From Cyprinodon diabolis (lineage: Eukaryota > Chordata > Actinopteri > Cyprinodontiformes > Cyprinodontidae), in NCBI GenBank assembly GCA_030533445.1, contig CM060064.1, positions 4,839,916 to 4,903,915 on the forward strand: a stretch of DNA of 64,000 nt, in the 5' to 3' direction. The position numbers and the translations under genes were made by a program. Under the pieces are notes generated by a model. The model saw nothing but the letters and a program-made list of their open reading frames with translations, was not told the origin of the DNA and ran no database searches. Shown here in pieces: positions 11,815-26,675 of this stretch. The stretch's first letter is position 1. Each line of letters begins with the position of its first letter.

Positions 11815-13390
11815 TTCCTGCTTTTGTTTCAGAGCTTGATTGCGAAACATTTTAAATAACCTGAGAGAGCTGGTGGGCATGACAAGGGCTTTGTCCATGA
11901 CCCTAAGAGCTCCCACAACATGCCTATGAGAACCCACCCTGGATCACAATTAACATAGGGTCAAGATAGATCCACCTTGGGAGCTCAAAGAGAAGAGGTG
12001 GTTGTAGCTTGATTCCCAAGTTTACTCTTCTATCCTCTGAGACCTGGATACCCACAACTAAGTCTGGAAATTGGCTTTGGAGCCTGAAAAAAGCAAACAA
12101 ATTGAAGTCTGGACATACATTACCTAAGAATAGCTACTAAGGAAAATGAAACAGTTTTATCATAAACCCCTTTGTCTTAATTGGGGAACTACAATTAATC
12201 CCTTTCCCAGGAATGGCTGCTAAAGCATATAAACAACTCTTAAAAAGTCCTTTACGCTCATCCAGGAAGCAGCAGTGCTTTAACTGGGTTAAAAAAATGG
12301 AAATTGTAAGCTTGAGCTGCTGTGGGAGGGGAAGATGCACATGGAATATACTTGCAGAGCTGCTTAACACTTGATTCATCTTGTAAAAATTATTTGTGAG
12401 AACCTTTCCTGTCATAAGGACGAAGGGTCTATAAAATGGAAATTGGGTTTTCAGGGGTTAGGGGTCCTGGCACCCATTATACTCAAGCTCTGGAACCCCA
12501 AAAAGATACACATCTAGTCAAAAAGCCCAACTGGATAAAACTTTGACTCATGAGGAGAAAAAATCCTTAAAATGGACCCTGGGGTATTTGGAGTTAGGGA
12601 AGTGTACCTTTATTCCCAGAGTACTATCAGCTTCCATTGGACCCATGAACCCACGGTTAAGCAAAGAAATGTTGGTACATGATCTAGGGAAGATTGGAAG
12701 TTTTAAGCCCTGGTATGCACAGCCCTTACCCAATGAAGTACATGGCTTACCCAAGGGATGTTTGATATTGAATGGCAGGAAAACAGAAGAATCATTTATC
12801 TTTTTACAGAGCAACTCAGGTCTGGTTCACGAAAGGATGATGTTTTATGTTCAAAAACATCCATTTTGAGCGTGTGTTGAGGTATAGTTTTGTAAATGTG
12901 AATAATTGCAAGTGCATCATTTTAGTGTTGCAAATCTTTGATTTGCTTTGCTTGGATTCCTGATCAGACACTTATCTGTACTACCAGTGATGAGATGCAA
13001 TAAACGGAATCTTTAACCATCTGACTAATTGGGTGCTATCTGTATGGCTTGAACAGGAGGGCATTGATATGTTTTAATGAATAATAATGAAATAATTAAA
13101 CTTTATTGTCATTCCACTGTCATGAGTACAGAGCAACAAAAATGATTATCTGCATTTAACCCATCCCCTTGGGGAGCAGTGGGCTGCCAATGTGTGGCGC
13201 CCAGGGAGCAGTGTGGGGTTAAGGGTCTTGCTTAGAGACCCAGAGTGGCAGTGGGGGATCAAACTTACTTTTAGAGTGCGTCACCACATTAGTAACAAGA
13301 TTCGAATGCACACTTTAATGGGCAACTGCTTTATAGCAAACAAATGGCAAACTTCTGGTAGAAGATACCTCCAAGTAAGCAATAAAGACA

Positions 13391-13473
13391 TGTCAGAAGT
13401 GGGATTCGAACCCACGCCTCCATTGGAGACTGCGACCTGAACGCAGCGCCTTGGACCGCTCGGCCATCCTGAC
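13391..13473 (-). tRNA. trnal-cag: tRNA-Leu(CAG), copy 8, consensus
   Basis: Consensus sequence. The upstream flank reads TTTTATATAACC instead of TTTTAAATAACC, shared with copies 12 and 23, which lie four and fifteen units away. Confidence 0.97.
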
Positions 13474-15047
13474 TTCCTGCTTTTGTTTCAGAGCTTGATT
13501 GCGAAACATTTTATATAACCTGAGAGAGCAGGTGGGCATGACAAGGGCTTTGTCCATGACCCTAAGAGCTCCCACAACATGCCTATGAGAACCCACCCTG
13601 GATTACAATTAACATAGGGTCAAGACAGATCCACCTTGGGAGCTCAAAGAGAAGAGGTGGTTGTAGCTTGATTCCCAAGTTTACTCTTCTATCCTCTGAG
13701 ACCTGGATACCCACAACTAAGTCTGGAAATTGGCTTTGGAGCTTGAAAAAAGCAAACAAATTGAAGGCTGGACATACATTACCTAATAATAGCTACTAGG
13801 GAAAATGAAACAGTTTGTCATAAACCCCTTTGTCATAATTGGGGAACTACAATGAATCCCTTTCCCAGGAATGGCTTCTAAAGCATATAAACAACTCTTT
13901 AAAAGTCCTTTACGCTCATCCAGGAAGCAGCAGGGCTTCAACTGGGTTAAAGAATGGAAATTGTAAGCTTGAGCTGCTGTGGGAGGGGAAGATGCACATG
14001 GAATATACTTGCAGAGCTGCTTAACACTTGATTCATCTTGTAAAAATTATTTGTGAGAACCTTTCCTGTCATAAGGACGAAGGGTCTATAAAATGGAAAT
14101 TGGGTTTTCAGGGGTTAGGGGTCCTGGCACCTAGCATACTCAAGCTCTGGAACCCCAAAAAGATACACATCTAGTCCAAAAGCCCAACTGGATAAAACTT
14201 TGACTCATAAGGAGAAAAAATCCTTAAAATGGACCCTGGGGTATTTGGAGTTAGGGAAGTGTACCTTTATTCCCAGAGTACTATCAGCTTCCATTGGACC
14301 CATGAACCCACGGTTAAGCAAAGAAATGTTGGTACATGATCTAGGGAAGATTGGAAGTTTTAAGCCCTGGTATGCACAGCCCTTACCCAATGAAGTACAT
14401 GGCTTACCCAAGGGATGTTTGATATTGAATGGCAGGAAAACAGAACAATCATTTATCTTTTTACAGAGCAACTCAGGTCTGGTTCACGAAAGGATGATGT
14501 TTTATGTTCAAAAACATCCATTTTGAGCGTGTGTTGAGGTATAGTTTTGTAAATGTGAATAATTGCAAGTGCATCATTTTAGTGTTGCAAATCTTTGATT
14601 TGCTTTGCTTGGATTCCTGATCAGATACTCATCTGTACTACCAGTGATGAGATGCAATAAACGGAATCTTTAACCATCTGACTAATTGGGTGCTATCTGT
14701 ATGGCTTGAACAGGAGGGCATTGATATGTTTTAATGAATAATAATGAAATAATTAAACTTTATTGTCATTCCACTGTCACAAGTACAGAGCAACAAAAAT
14801 CATTATCTGCATTTAACCCATCCCCTTGGGGAGCAGTGGGCTGCCAATGTGTGGCGCCCAGGGAGCAGTGTGGGGTTAAGGGTCTTGCTTAGAGACCCAG
14901 AGTGGCAGTCTGTGATCGAACTTACTTTTAGAGCTCTTCACCACATTAGTAACAGAATTTGAATGCACACTTTAATGGGCAACAGCTTTATAGCACACAA
15001 ATGGCAAACTTCTGGTAGAAGATACCTCCAAGTAAGCAATAAAGAGA

Positions 15048-15130
15048 TGTCAGAAGTGGGATTCGAACCCACGCCTCCATTGGAGACTGAGACCTGAACG
15101 CAGCGCCTTGGACCGCTCGGCCATCCTGAC
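15048..15130 (-). tRNA. trnal-cag: tRNA-Leu(CAG), copy 9, anticodon-stem mismatch
   Basis: Only change: 3' anticodon strand CTCAG instead of CGCAG (C-U mismatch at 30-40), as in copy 6. Boxes and T arm are intact. The change predates the 4973-bp block duplication that links copies 6 and 9. Confidence 0.88.
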
Positions 15131-16704
15131 TTCCTGCTTTTGTTTCAGAGCTTGATTGTGAAACATTTTAAATAACCTGAGAGAGCAGGTGGGCATGACA
15201 AGGGCTTTGTCCATGACCCTAAGAGCTCCCACAACATGCCTATGAGAACCCACCCTGGATCAAAATTAACATAGGGTCAAGATAGATCCACCTTGGGAGC
15301 TCAAAGAGAAGAGGTGGTTGTAGCTTGATTCCCAAGTTTACTCTTCTATCCTCTGAGACCTGGATACCCACAACTAAGTCTGGAAATTGGCTTTGGAGCT
15401 TGAAAAAAGCAAACAAATTGAAGGCTGGACATACATTACCTAATAATAGGTACTAGGGAAAATGAAACAGTTTGTCATAAACCCCTTTGTCATAATTGGG
15501 GAACTACAATGAATCCCTTTCACAGGAATGGCTTCTAAAGCATATAAACAACTCTTTAAAAGTCCTTTACGCTCATCCAGGAAGCAGCAGGGCTTCAACT
15601 GGGTTAAAGAATGGAAATTGTAAGCTTGAGCTGCTGTGGGAGGGGAAGATGCACATGGAATATGCTTGCAGAGCTGCTTAACACTTGATTCATCTTGTAA
15701 AAATTATTTGTGAGAACCTTTCCTGTCATAAGGACGAAGGGTCTATAAAATGGAAATTGGGTTTTCAGGGGTTAGGGGTCCTGGCAACCAGCATACTCAA
15801 GCTCCTGAACCCCAAAAAGATACACATCTAGTCAAAAAGCCCAACTGGATAAAACTTTGACTCATGAGGAGAAAAAATCCTTAAAATGGACCCTGGGGTA
15901 TTTGGAGTTAGGGAAGTGTACCTTTATTCCCAGAGTACTATCAGCTTCCATTGGACCCATGAACCCACGGTTAAGCAAAGAAATGTTGGTACATGATCTA
16001 GGGAAGATTGGAAGTTTTAAGCCCTGGTATGCACAGCCCTTACCCAATGAAGTACATGGCTTACCCAAGGGATGTTTGATATTGAATGGCAGGAAAACAG
16101 AAGAATCATTTATCTTTTTACAGAGCAACTCAGGTCTGGTTCACGAAAGGATGATGTTTTATGTTCAAAAACATCCATTTTGAGCGTGTGTTGAGGTATA
16201 GTTTTGTAAATGTGAATAATTGCAAGTGCATCATTTTAGTGTTGCAAATCTTTGATTTGCTTTGCTTGGATTCCTGATCAGATACTCATCTGTACTACCA
16301 GTGATGAGATGCAATAAACGGAATCTTTAACCATCTGACTAATTGGGTGCTATCTGTATGGCTTGAACAGGAGGGCATTGATATGTTTTAATGAATAATA
16401 ATGAAATAATTAAACTTTATTGTCATTCCACTGTCACAAGTACAGAGCAACAAAAATCATTATCTGCATTTAACCCATCCCCTTGGGGAGCAGTGGGCTG
16501 CCAATGTGTGGCGCCCAGGGAGCAGTGTGGGGTTAAGGGTCTTGCTTAGAGACCCAGAGTGGCAGTCTGTGATCGAACTTACTTTTAGAGCGCTTCACCA
16601 CATTAGTAACAGAATTTGAATGCACACTTTAATGGGCAACAGCTTTATAGCACACAAATGGCAACCTTCTGGTAGAAGATACCTCCAAGTAAGCAATAAA
16701 GAGA

Positions 16705-16787
16705 TGTCAGAAGTGGGATTCGAACCCACGCCTCCATTGGAGACTGCGACCTGAACGCAGCGCCTTGGACCGCTCGGCCATCCTGAC
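16705..16787 (-). tRNA. trnal-cag: tRNA-Leu(CAG), copy 10, consensus
   Basis: Consensus sequence. Its unit corresponds to copy 7 at a 4973-bp offset. Confidence 0.97.
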
Positions 16788-18362
16788 TTCCTGCTTTTGT
16801 TTCAGAGCTTGATTGCGAAACATTTTAAATAACCTGAGAGAGCTGGTGGGCATGACAAGGGCTTTGTCCATGACCCTAAGAGCTCCCACAACATGCCTAT
16901 GAGAACCCACCCTGGATCACAATTAACATAGGGTCAAGATAGATCCACCTTGGGAGCTCAAAGAGAAGAGGTGGTTGTAGCTTGATTCCCAAGTTTACTC
17001 TTCTATCCTCTGAGACCTGGATACCCACAACTAAGTCTGGAAATTGGCTTTGGAGCCTGAAAAAAGCAAACAAATTGAAGTCTGGACATACATTACCTAA
17101 GAATAGCTACTAAGGAAAATGAAAAAGTTTGTCATAAACCCCTTTGTCTTAATTGGGGAACTACAATGAATCCCTTTCCCAGGAATGGCTGCTAAAGCAT
17201 ATAAACAACTCTTAAAAAGTCCTTTACGCTCATCCAGGAAGCAGCAGTGCTTTAACTGGGTTAAAAAAATGGAAATTGTAAGCTTGAGCTGCTGTGGGAG
17301 GGGAAGATGCACATGGAATATACTTGCAGAGCTGCTTAACACTTGATTCATCTTGTAAAAATTATTTGTGAGAACCTTTCCTGTCATAAGGACGAAGGGT
17401 CTATAAAATGGAAATTGGGTTTTCAGGGGTTAGGGGTCCTGGCACCCAGCATACTCAAGCTCTGGAACCCCAAAAAGATACACATCTAGTCAAAAAGCCC
17501 AACTGGATAAAACTTTGACTCATAAGGAGATAAAATCCTTAAAATGGACCCTGGGGTATTTGGAGTTAGGGAAGTGTACCTTTATTCCCAGAGTACTATC
17601 AGCTTCCATTGGACCCATGAACCCACGGTTAAGCAAAGAAATGTTGGTACATGATCTAGGGAAGATTGGAAGTTTTAAGCCCTGGTATGCACAGCCCTTA
17701 CCCAATGAAGTACATGGCTTACCCAAGGGATGTTTGATATTGAATGGCAGGAAAACAGAAGAATCATTTATCTTTTTACAGAGCAACTCAGGTCTGGTTC
17801 ACGAAAGGATGATGTTTTATGTTCAAAAACATCCATTTTGAGCGTGTGTTGAGGTATAGTTTTGTAAATGTGAATAATTGCAAGTGCATCATTTTAGTGT
17901 TGCAAATCTTTGATTTGCTTTGCTTGGATTCCTGATCAGATACTCATCTGTACTACCAGTGATGAGATGCAATAAACGGAATCTTTAACCATCTGACTAA
18001 TTGGGTGCTATCTGTATGGCTTGAACAGGAGGGCATTGATATGTTTTAATGAATAATAATGAAATAATTAAACTTTATTGTCATTCCACTGTCACAAGTA
18101 CAGAGCAACAAAAATCATTATCTGCATTTAACCCATCCCCTTGGGGAGCAGTGGGCTGCCAATGTGTGGCGCCCAGGGAGCAGTGTGGGGTTAAGGGTCT
18201 TGCTTAGAGACCCAGAGTGGCAGTCTGTGATCGAACTTACTTTTAGAGCGCTTCACCACATTAGTAACAGAATTTGAATGCACACTTTAATGGGCAACAG
18301 CTTTATAGCACACAAATGGCAACCTTCTGGTAGAAGATACCTCCAAGTAAGCAATAAAGAGA

Positions 18363-18445
18363 TGTCAGAAGTGGGATTCGAACCCACGCCTCCATTGGAG
18401 ACTGCGACCTGAACGCAGCGCCTTGGACCGCTCGGCCATCCTGAC
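18363..18445 (-). tRNA. trnal-cag: tRNA-Leu(CAG), copy 11, consensus
   Basis: Consensus sequence. The unit matches copies 7 and 10 in its flanking variants, including the shared GAGAGCTGG. Confidence 0.97.
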
Positions 18446-20021
18446 TTCCTGCTTTTGTTTCAGAGCTTGATTGCGAAACATTTTAAATAACCTGAGAGAG
18501 CTGGTGGGCATGACAAGGGCTTTGTCCATGACCCTAAGAGCTCCCACAACATGCCTATGAGAACCCACCCTGGATCACAATTAACATAGGGTCAAGATAG
18601 ATCCACCTTGGGAGCTCAAAGAGAAGAGGTGGTTGTAGCTTGATTCCCAAGTTTACTCTTCTATCCTCTGAGACCTGGATACCCACAACTAAGTCTGGAA
18701 ATTGGCTTTGGAGCCTGAAAAAAGCAAACAAATTGAAGTCTGGACATACATTACCTAAGAATAGCTACTAAGGAAAATGAAACAGTTTTATCATAAACCC
18801 CTTTGTCTTAATTGGGGAACTACAATTAATCCCTTTCCCAGGAATGGCTGCTAAAGCATATAAACAACTCTTAAAAAGTCCTTTACGCTCATCCAGGAAG
18901 CAGCAGTGCTTTAACTGGGTTAAAAAAATGGAAATTGTAAGCTTGAGCTGCTGTGGGAGGGGAAGATGCACATGGAATATACTTGCAGAGCTGCTTAACA
19001 CTTGATTCATCTTGTAAAAATTATTTGTGAGAACCTTTCCTGTCATAAGGACGAAGGGTCTATAAAATGGAAATTGGGTTTTCAGGGGTTAGGGGTCCTG
19101 GCACCCATTATACTCAAGCTCTGGAACCCCAAAAAGATACACATCTAGTCAAAAAGCCCAACTGGATAAAACTTTGACTCATGAGGAGAAAAAATCCTTA
19201 AAATGGACCCTGGGGTATTTGGAGTTAGGGAAGTGTACCTTTATTCCCAGAGTACTATCAGCTTCCATTGGACCCATGAACCCACGGTTAAGCAAAGAAA
19301 TGTTGGTACATGATCTAGGGAAGATTGGAAGTTTTAAGCCCTGGTATGCACAGCCCTTACCCAATGAAGTACATGGCTTACCCAAGGGATGTTTGATATT
19401 GAATGGCAGGAAAACAGAAGAATCATTTATCTTTTTACAGAGCAACTCAGGTCTGGTTCACGAAAGGATGATGTTTTATGTTCAAAAACATCCATTTTGA
19501 GCGTGTGTTGAGGTATAGTTTTGTAAATGTGAATAATTGCAAGTGCATCATTTTAGTGTTGCAAATCTTTGATTTGCTTTGCTTGGATTCCTGATCAGAC
19601 ACTTATCTGTACTACCAGTGATGAGATGCAATAAACGGAATCTTTAACCATCTGACTAATTGGGTGCTATCTGTATGGCTTGAACAGGAGGGCATTGATA
19701 TGTTTTAATGAATAATAATGAAATAATTAAACTTTATTGTCATTCCACTGTCATGAGTACAGAGCAACAAAAATGATTATCTGCATTTAACCCATCCCCT
19801 TGGGGAGCAGTGGGCTGCCAATGTGTGGCGCCCAGGGAGCAGTGTGGGGTTAAGGGTCTTGCTTAGAGACCCAGAGTGGCAGTGGGGGATCAAACTTACT
19901 TTTAGAGTGCGTCACCACATTAGTAACAAGATTCGAATGCACACTTTAATGGGCAACTGCTTTATAGCAAACAAATGGCAAACTTCTGGTAGAAGATACC
20001 TCCAAGTAAGCAATAAAGACA

Positions 20022-20104
20022 TGTCAGAAGTGGGATTCGAACCCACGCCTCCATTGGAGACTGCGACCTGAACGCAGCGCCTTGGACCGCTCGGCCATCC
20101 TGAC
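20022..20104 (-). tRNA. trnal-cag: tRNA-Leu(CAG), copy 12, consensus
   Basis: Consensus sequence. Paired with copy 8 at a 6631-bp offset by flanking variants (TTTTATATAACC, GTCATGAGTAC). Confidence 0.97.
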
Positions 20105-21688
20105 TTCCTGCTTTTGTTTCAGAGCTTGATTGCGAAACATTTTATATAACCTGAGAGAGCAGGTGGGCATGACAAGGGCTTTGTCCATGACCCTAAGAGC
20201 TCCCACAACATGCCTATGAGAACCCACCCTGGATTACAATTAACATAGGGTCAAGACAGATCCACCTTGGGAGCTCAAAGAGAAGAGGTGGTTGTAGCTT
20301 GATTCCCAAGTTTACTCTTCTATCCTCTGAGACCTGGATACCCACAACTAAGTCTGGAAATTGGCTTTGGAGCTTGAAAAAAGCAAACAAATTGAAGGCT
20401 GGACATACATTACCTAATAATAGCTACTAGGGAAAATGAAACAGTTTGTCATAAACCCCTTTGTCATAATTGGGGAACTACAATGAATCCCTTTCCCAGG
20501 AATGGCTTCTAAAGCATATAAACAACTCTTTAAAAGTCCTTTACGCTCATCCAGGAAGCAGCAGGGCTTCAACTGGGTTAAAGAATGGAAATTGTAAGCT
20601 TGAGCTGCTGTGGGAGGGGAAGATGCACATGGAATATGCTTGCAGAGCTGCTTAACACTTGATTCATCTTGTAAAAATTATTTGTGAGAACCTTTCCTGT
20701 CATAAGGACGAAGGGTCTATAAAATGGAAATTGGGTTTTCAGGGGTTAGGGGTCCTGGCACCCAGCATACTCAAGCTCCAGAACCCCAAAAAGATACACA
20801 TCTAGTCAAAAAGCCCAACTGGATAAAACTTTGACTCATGAGGAGAAAAAATCCTTAAAATGGACCCTGGGGTATTTGGAGTTAGGGAAGTGTACCTTTA
20901 TTCCCAGAGTACTATCAGCTTCCATTGGACCCATGAACCCACGGTTAAGCAAAGAAATGTTGGTACATGATCTAGGGATGATTGGAAGTTTTAAGCCCTG
21001 GTATGCACAGCCCTTACCCAATGAAGTACATGGCTTACCCAAGGGATGTTTGATATTGAATGGCAGGAAAACAGAACAATCATTTATCTTTTTACAGAGC
21101 AACCCAGGTCTGGTTCATGAAAGGATGATGTTTTATGTTCAAAAACATCCATTTTGAGCGTGTGTTGAGGTATAGTTTTGTAAATGTGAATAATTGCAAG
21201 TGCATCATTTTAGTGTTGCAAATCTTTGATTTGCTTTGCTTGGATTCCTGATCAGATACTCATCTGTACTACCAGTGATGAGATGCAATAAACGGAATCT
21301 TTAACCATCTGACTAATTGGGTGCTATCTGTATGGCTTGAACAGGAGGGCATTGATATGTTTTAATGAATAATAATGAAATAATTAAACTTTATTGTCAT
21401 TCCACTGTCACAAGTACAGAGCAACAAAAATCATTATCTGCATTTAACCCATCCCCTTGGGGAGCAGTGGGCTGCCAATGTGTGGCACCCAGGGACTAGT
21501 GTGGGGTTAAGGGTCTTGCTTAGAGACCCAGAGTGGCAGTCTGTGGGAGTGGGCGATCAAACTTACTTTTAGAGTGCGTCACCACATTAGTAACAGGATT
21601 CGAATACACACTTTAATGGGCAACTGCTTTATAGCAAACAAATGGCAAACTTCTGGTAGAAGATACCTCCAAGTAAGCAATAAAGACA

Positions 21689-21771
21689 TGTCAGAAGTGG
21701 GATTCGAACCCACGCCTCCATTGGAGACTGCGACCTGAACGCAGCGCCTTGGACCGCTCGGCCATCCTGAC
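21689..21771 (-). tRNA. trnal-cag: tRNA-Leu(CAG), copy 13, consensus
   Basis: Consensus sequence with the long spacer form; last long-form copy before the run of short-form units 14-16. Confidence 0.97.
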
Positions 21772-23355
21772 TTCCTGCTTTTGTTTCAGAGCTTGATTGC
21801 GAAACATTTTAAATAACCTGAGAGAGCAGGTGGGCATGACAAGGGCTTTGTCCATGACCCTAAGAGCTCCCACAACATGCCTATGAGAACCCACCCTGGA
21901 TCACAATTAACATAGGGTCAAGATAGATCCACCTTGGGAGCTCAAAGAGAAGAGGTGGTTGTAGCTTGATTCCCAAGTTTACTCTTCTATCCTCTGAGAC
22001 CTGGATACCCACAACTAAGTCTGGAAATTGGCTTTGGAGCTTGGAAAAAGCAAACAAATTGAAGGCTGGACATACATTACCTAATAATAGCTACTAGGGA
22101 AAATGAAACAGTTTGTCATAAACCCCTTTGTCATAATTGGGGAACTACAATGAATCCCTTTCCCAGGAATGGCTTCTAAAGCATATAAACAACTCTTTAA
22201 AAGTCCTTTACGCTCATCCAGGAAGCAGCAGGGCTTCAACTGGGTTAAAGAATGGAAATTGTAAGCTTGAGCTGCTGTGGGAGGGGAAGATGCACATGGA
22301 ATATGCTTGCAGAGCTGCTTAACACTTGATTCATCTTGTAAAAATTATTTGTGAGAACCTTTCCTGTCATAAGGAAGAAGGGTCTATAAAATGGAAATTG
22401 GGTTTTCAGGGGTTAGGGGTCCTGGCAACCAGCATACTCAAGCTCCGGAACCCCAAAAAGATACACATCTAGTCAAAAAGCCCAACTGGATAAAACTTTG
22501 ACTCATGAGGAGAAAAAATCCTTAAAATGGACCCTGGGGTATTTGGAGTTAGGGAAGTGTACCTTTATTCCCAGAGTACTATCAGCTTCCATTGGACCCA
22601 TGAACCCACGGTTAAGCAAAGAAATGTTGGTACATGATCTAGGGACGATTGGAAGTTTTAAGCCCTGGTATGCACAGCCCTTACCCAATGAAGTACATGG
22701 CTTACCCAAGGGATGTTTGATATTGAATGGCAGGAAAACAGAAGAATCATTTATCTTTTTACAGAGCAACTCAGGTCTGGTTCACGAAAGGATGATGTTT
22801 TATGTTCAAAAACATCCATTTTGAGCGTGTGTTGAGGTATAGTTTTGTAAATGTGAATAATTGCAAGTGCATCATTTTAGTGTTGCAAATCTTTGATTTG
22901 CTTTGCTTGGATTCCTGATCAGACACTCATCTGTACTACCAGTGATGAGATGCAATAAACGGAATCTTTAACCATCTGACTAATTGGGTGCTATCTGTAT
23001 GGCTTGAACAGGAGGGCATTGATATGTTTTAATGAATAATAATGAAATAATTAAACTTTATTGTCATTCCACTGTCACAAGTACAGAGCAACAAAAATCA
23101 TTATCTGCATTTAACCCATCCCCTTGGGGAGCAATGGGCTGCCAATGTGTGGCGCCCAGGGAGCAGTGTGGGGTTAAGGGTCTTGCTTAGAGACCCAGAG
23201 TGGCAGTCTGTGGGAGTGGGGGATCAAACTTACTTTTAGAGTGGGTCACCACATTAGTAACAGGATTCGAATGCACACTTTAATGGGCAACTGCTTTATA
23301 GCAAACAAATGGCAAACTTCTGGTAGAAGATACCTCCAAGTAAGCAATAAAGACA

Positions 23356-23438
23356 TGTCAGAAGTGGGATTCGAACCCACGCCTCCATTGGAGACTGCGA
23401 CCTGAACGCAGCGCCTTGGACCGCTCGGCCATCCTGAC
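23356..23438 (-). tRNA. trnal-cag: tRNA-Leu(CAG), copy 14, consensus
   Basis: Consensus sequence. First copy with the short 5' flank, in which TTTCAGAGC, starting about 13 bp upstream of the tRNA, is deleted. Confidence 0.97.
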
Positions 23439-25015
23439 TTCCTGCTTTTGTTGATTGCGAAACATTTTAAATAACCTGACAGAGCAGGTGGGCATGACAA
23501 GGGCTTTGTCCATGACCCTAAGAGCTCCCACAACATGCCTGTGAGAACCCACCCTGGATCACAATTAACATAGGGTCAAGATAGATCCACCTTGGGAGCT
23601 CAAAGAGAAGAGGTGGTTGTAGCTTGATTCCCAAGTTTACTCTTCTATCCTCTGAGACCTGGATACCCACAACTAAGTCTGGAAATTGGCTTTGGAGCCT
23701 GAAAAAAGCAAACAAATTGAAGTCTGGACATACATTACCTAAGAATAGCTACTAAGGAAAATGAAACAGTTTTATCATAAACCCCTTTGTCTTAATTGGG
23801 GAACTACAATTAATCCCTTTCCCAGGAATGGCTGCTAAAGCATATAAACAACTCTTAAAAAGTCCTTTACGCTCATCCAGGAAGCAGCAGTGCTTTAACT
23901 GGGTTAAAAAAATGGAAATTGTAAGCTTGAGCTGCTGTGGGAGGGGAAGATGCACATGGAATATACTTGCAGAGCTGCTTAACACTTGATTCATCTTGTA
24001 AAAATTATTTGTGAGAACCTTTCCTGTCATAAGGACGAAGGGTCTATAAAATGGAAATTGGGTTTTCAGGGGTTAGGGGTCCTGGCACCCAGCATACTCA
24101 AGCTCTGGAACCCCAAAAAGATACACATCTAGTCAAAAAGCCCAACTGGATAAAACTTTGACTCATGAGGAGAAAAAATCCTTAAAATGGACCCTGGGGT
24201 ATTTGGAGTTAGGGAAGTGTACCTTTATTCCCAGAGTACTATCAGCTTCCATTGGACCCATGAACCCACGGTTAAGCAAAGAAATGTTGGTACATGATCT
24301 AGGGACGATTGGAAGTTTTAAGCCCTGGTATGCACAGCCCTTACCCAATGAAGTACATGGCTTACCCAAGGGATGTTTGATATTGAATGGCAGGAAAACA
24401 GAAGAATCATTTATCTTTTTACAGAGCAACTCAGGTCTGGTTCACGAAAGGATGATGTTTTATGTTCAAAAACATCCATTTTGAGCGTGTGTTGAGGTAT
24501 AGTTTTGTAAATGTGAATAATTGCAAGTGCATCATTTTAGTGTTGCAAATCTTTGATTTGCTTTGCTTGGATTCCTGATCAGACACTCATCTGTACTACC
24601 AGTGATGAGATGCAATAAACGGAATCTTTAACCATCTGACTAATTGGGTGCTATCTGTATGGCTTGAACAGGAGGGCATTGATATGTTTTAATGAATAAT
24701 AATGAAATAATTAAACTTTATTGTCATTCCACTGTCACAAGTACAGAGCAACAAAAATCATTATCTGCATTTAACCCATCCCCTTGGGGAGCAATGGGCT
24801 GCCAATGTGTGGCGCCCAGGGAGCAGTGTGGGGTTAAGGGTCTTGCTTAGAGACCCAGAGTGGCAGTCTGTGGGAGTGGGGGATCAAACTTACTTTTAGA
24901 GTGCGTCACCACATTAGTAACAGGATTCGAATGCACACTTTAATGGGCAACTGCTTTATAGCAAACAAATGGCAAACTTCTGGTAGAAGATACCTCCAAG
25001 TAAGCAATAAAGACA

Positions 25016-25098
25016 TGTCAGAAGTGGGATTCGAACCCACGCCTCCATTGGAGACTGCGACCTGAACGCAGCGCCTTGGACCGCTCGGCCATCCTGAC
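25016..25098 (-). tRNA. trnal-cag: tRNA-Leu(CAG), copy 15, consensus
   Basis: Consensus sequence, short 5' flank. The flank variant GATTGAGAAAC is shared with copy 18 (offset 4987 bp). Confidence 0.97.
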
Positions 25099-26675
25099 TT
25101 CCTGCTTTTGTTGATTGAGAAACATTTTAAATAACCTGACAGAGCAGGTGGGCATGACAAGGGCTTTGTCCATGACCCTAAGAGCTCCCACAACATGCCT
25201 GTGAGAACCCACCCTGGATCACAATTAACATAGGGTCAAGATAGATCCACCTTGGGAGCTCAAAGAGAAGAGGTGGTTGTAGCTTGATTCCCAAGTTTAC
25301 TCTTCTATCCTCTGAGACCTGGATACCCACAACTAAGTCTGGAAATTGGCTTTGGAGCCTGAAAAAAGCAAACAAATTGAAGTCTGGACATACATTACCT
25401 AAGAATAGCTACTAAGGAAAATGAAACAGTTTTATCATAAACCCCTTTGTCTTAATTGGGGAACTACAATTAATCCCTTTCCCAGGAATGGCTGCTAAAG
25501 CATATAAACAACTCTTAAAAAGTCCTTTACGCTCATCCAGGAAGCAGCAGTGCTTTAACTGGGTTAAAAAAATGGAAATTGTAAGCTTGAGCTGCTGTGG
25601 GAGGGGAAGATGCACATGGAATATACTTGCAGAGCTGCTTAACACTTGATTCATCTTGTAAAAATTATTTGTGAGAACCTTTCCTGTCATAAGGACGAAG
25701 GGTCTATAAAATGGAAATTGGGTTTTCAGGGGTTAGGGGTCCTGGCACCCAGCATACTCAAGCTCTGGAACCCCAAAAAGATACACATCTAGTCAAAAAG
25801 CCCAACTGGATAAAACTTTGACTCATGAGGAGAAAAAATCCTTAAAATGGACCCTGGGGTATTTGGAGTTAGGGAAGTGTACCTTTATTCCCAGAGTACT
25901 ATCAGCTTCCATTGGACCCATGAACCCACGGTTAAGCAAAGAAATGTTGGTACATGATCTAGGGACGATTGGAAGTTTTAAGCCCTGGTATGCACAGCCC
26001 TTACCCAATGAAGTACATGGCTTACCCAAGGGATGTTTGATATTGAATGGCAGGAAAACAGAAGAATCATTTATCTTTTTACAGAGCAACTCAGGTCTGG
26101 TTCACGAAAGGATGATGTTTTATGTTCAAAAACATCCATTTTGAGCGTGTGTTGAGGTATAGTTTTGTAAATGTGAATAATTGCAAGTGCATCATTTTAG
26201 TGTTGCAAATCTTTGATTTGCTTTGCTTGGATTCCTGATCAGACACTTATCTGTACTACCAGTGATGAGATGCAATAAACGGAATCTTTAACCATCTGAC
26301 TAATTGGGTGCTATCTGTATGGCTTGAACAGGAGGGCATTGATATGTTTTAATGAATAATAATGAAATAATTAAACTTTATTGTCATTCCACTGTCACAA
26401 GTACAGAGCAACAAAAATGATTATCTGCATTTAACCCATCCCCTTGGGGAGCAGTGGGCTGCCAATGTGTGGCGCCCAGGGAGCAGTGTGGGGTTAAGGG
26501 TCTTGCTTAGAGACCCAGAGTGGCAGTCTGTGGGAGTGGGGGATCAAACTTACTTTTAGAGTGCGTCACCACATTAGTAACAGGATTCGAATGCACACTT
26601 TAATGGGCAACTGCTTTATAGCAAACAAATGGCAAACTTCTGGTAGAAGATACCTCCAAGTAAGCAATAAAGACA

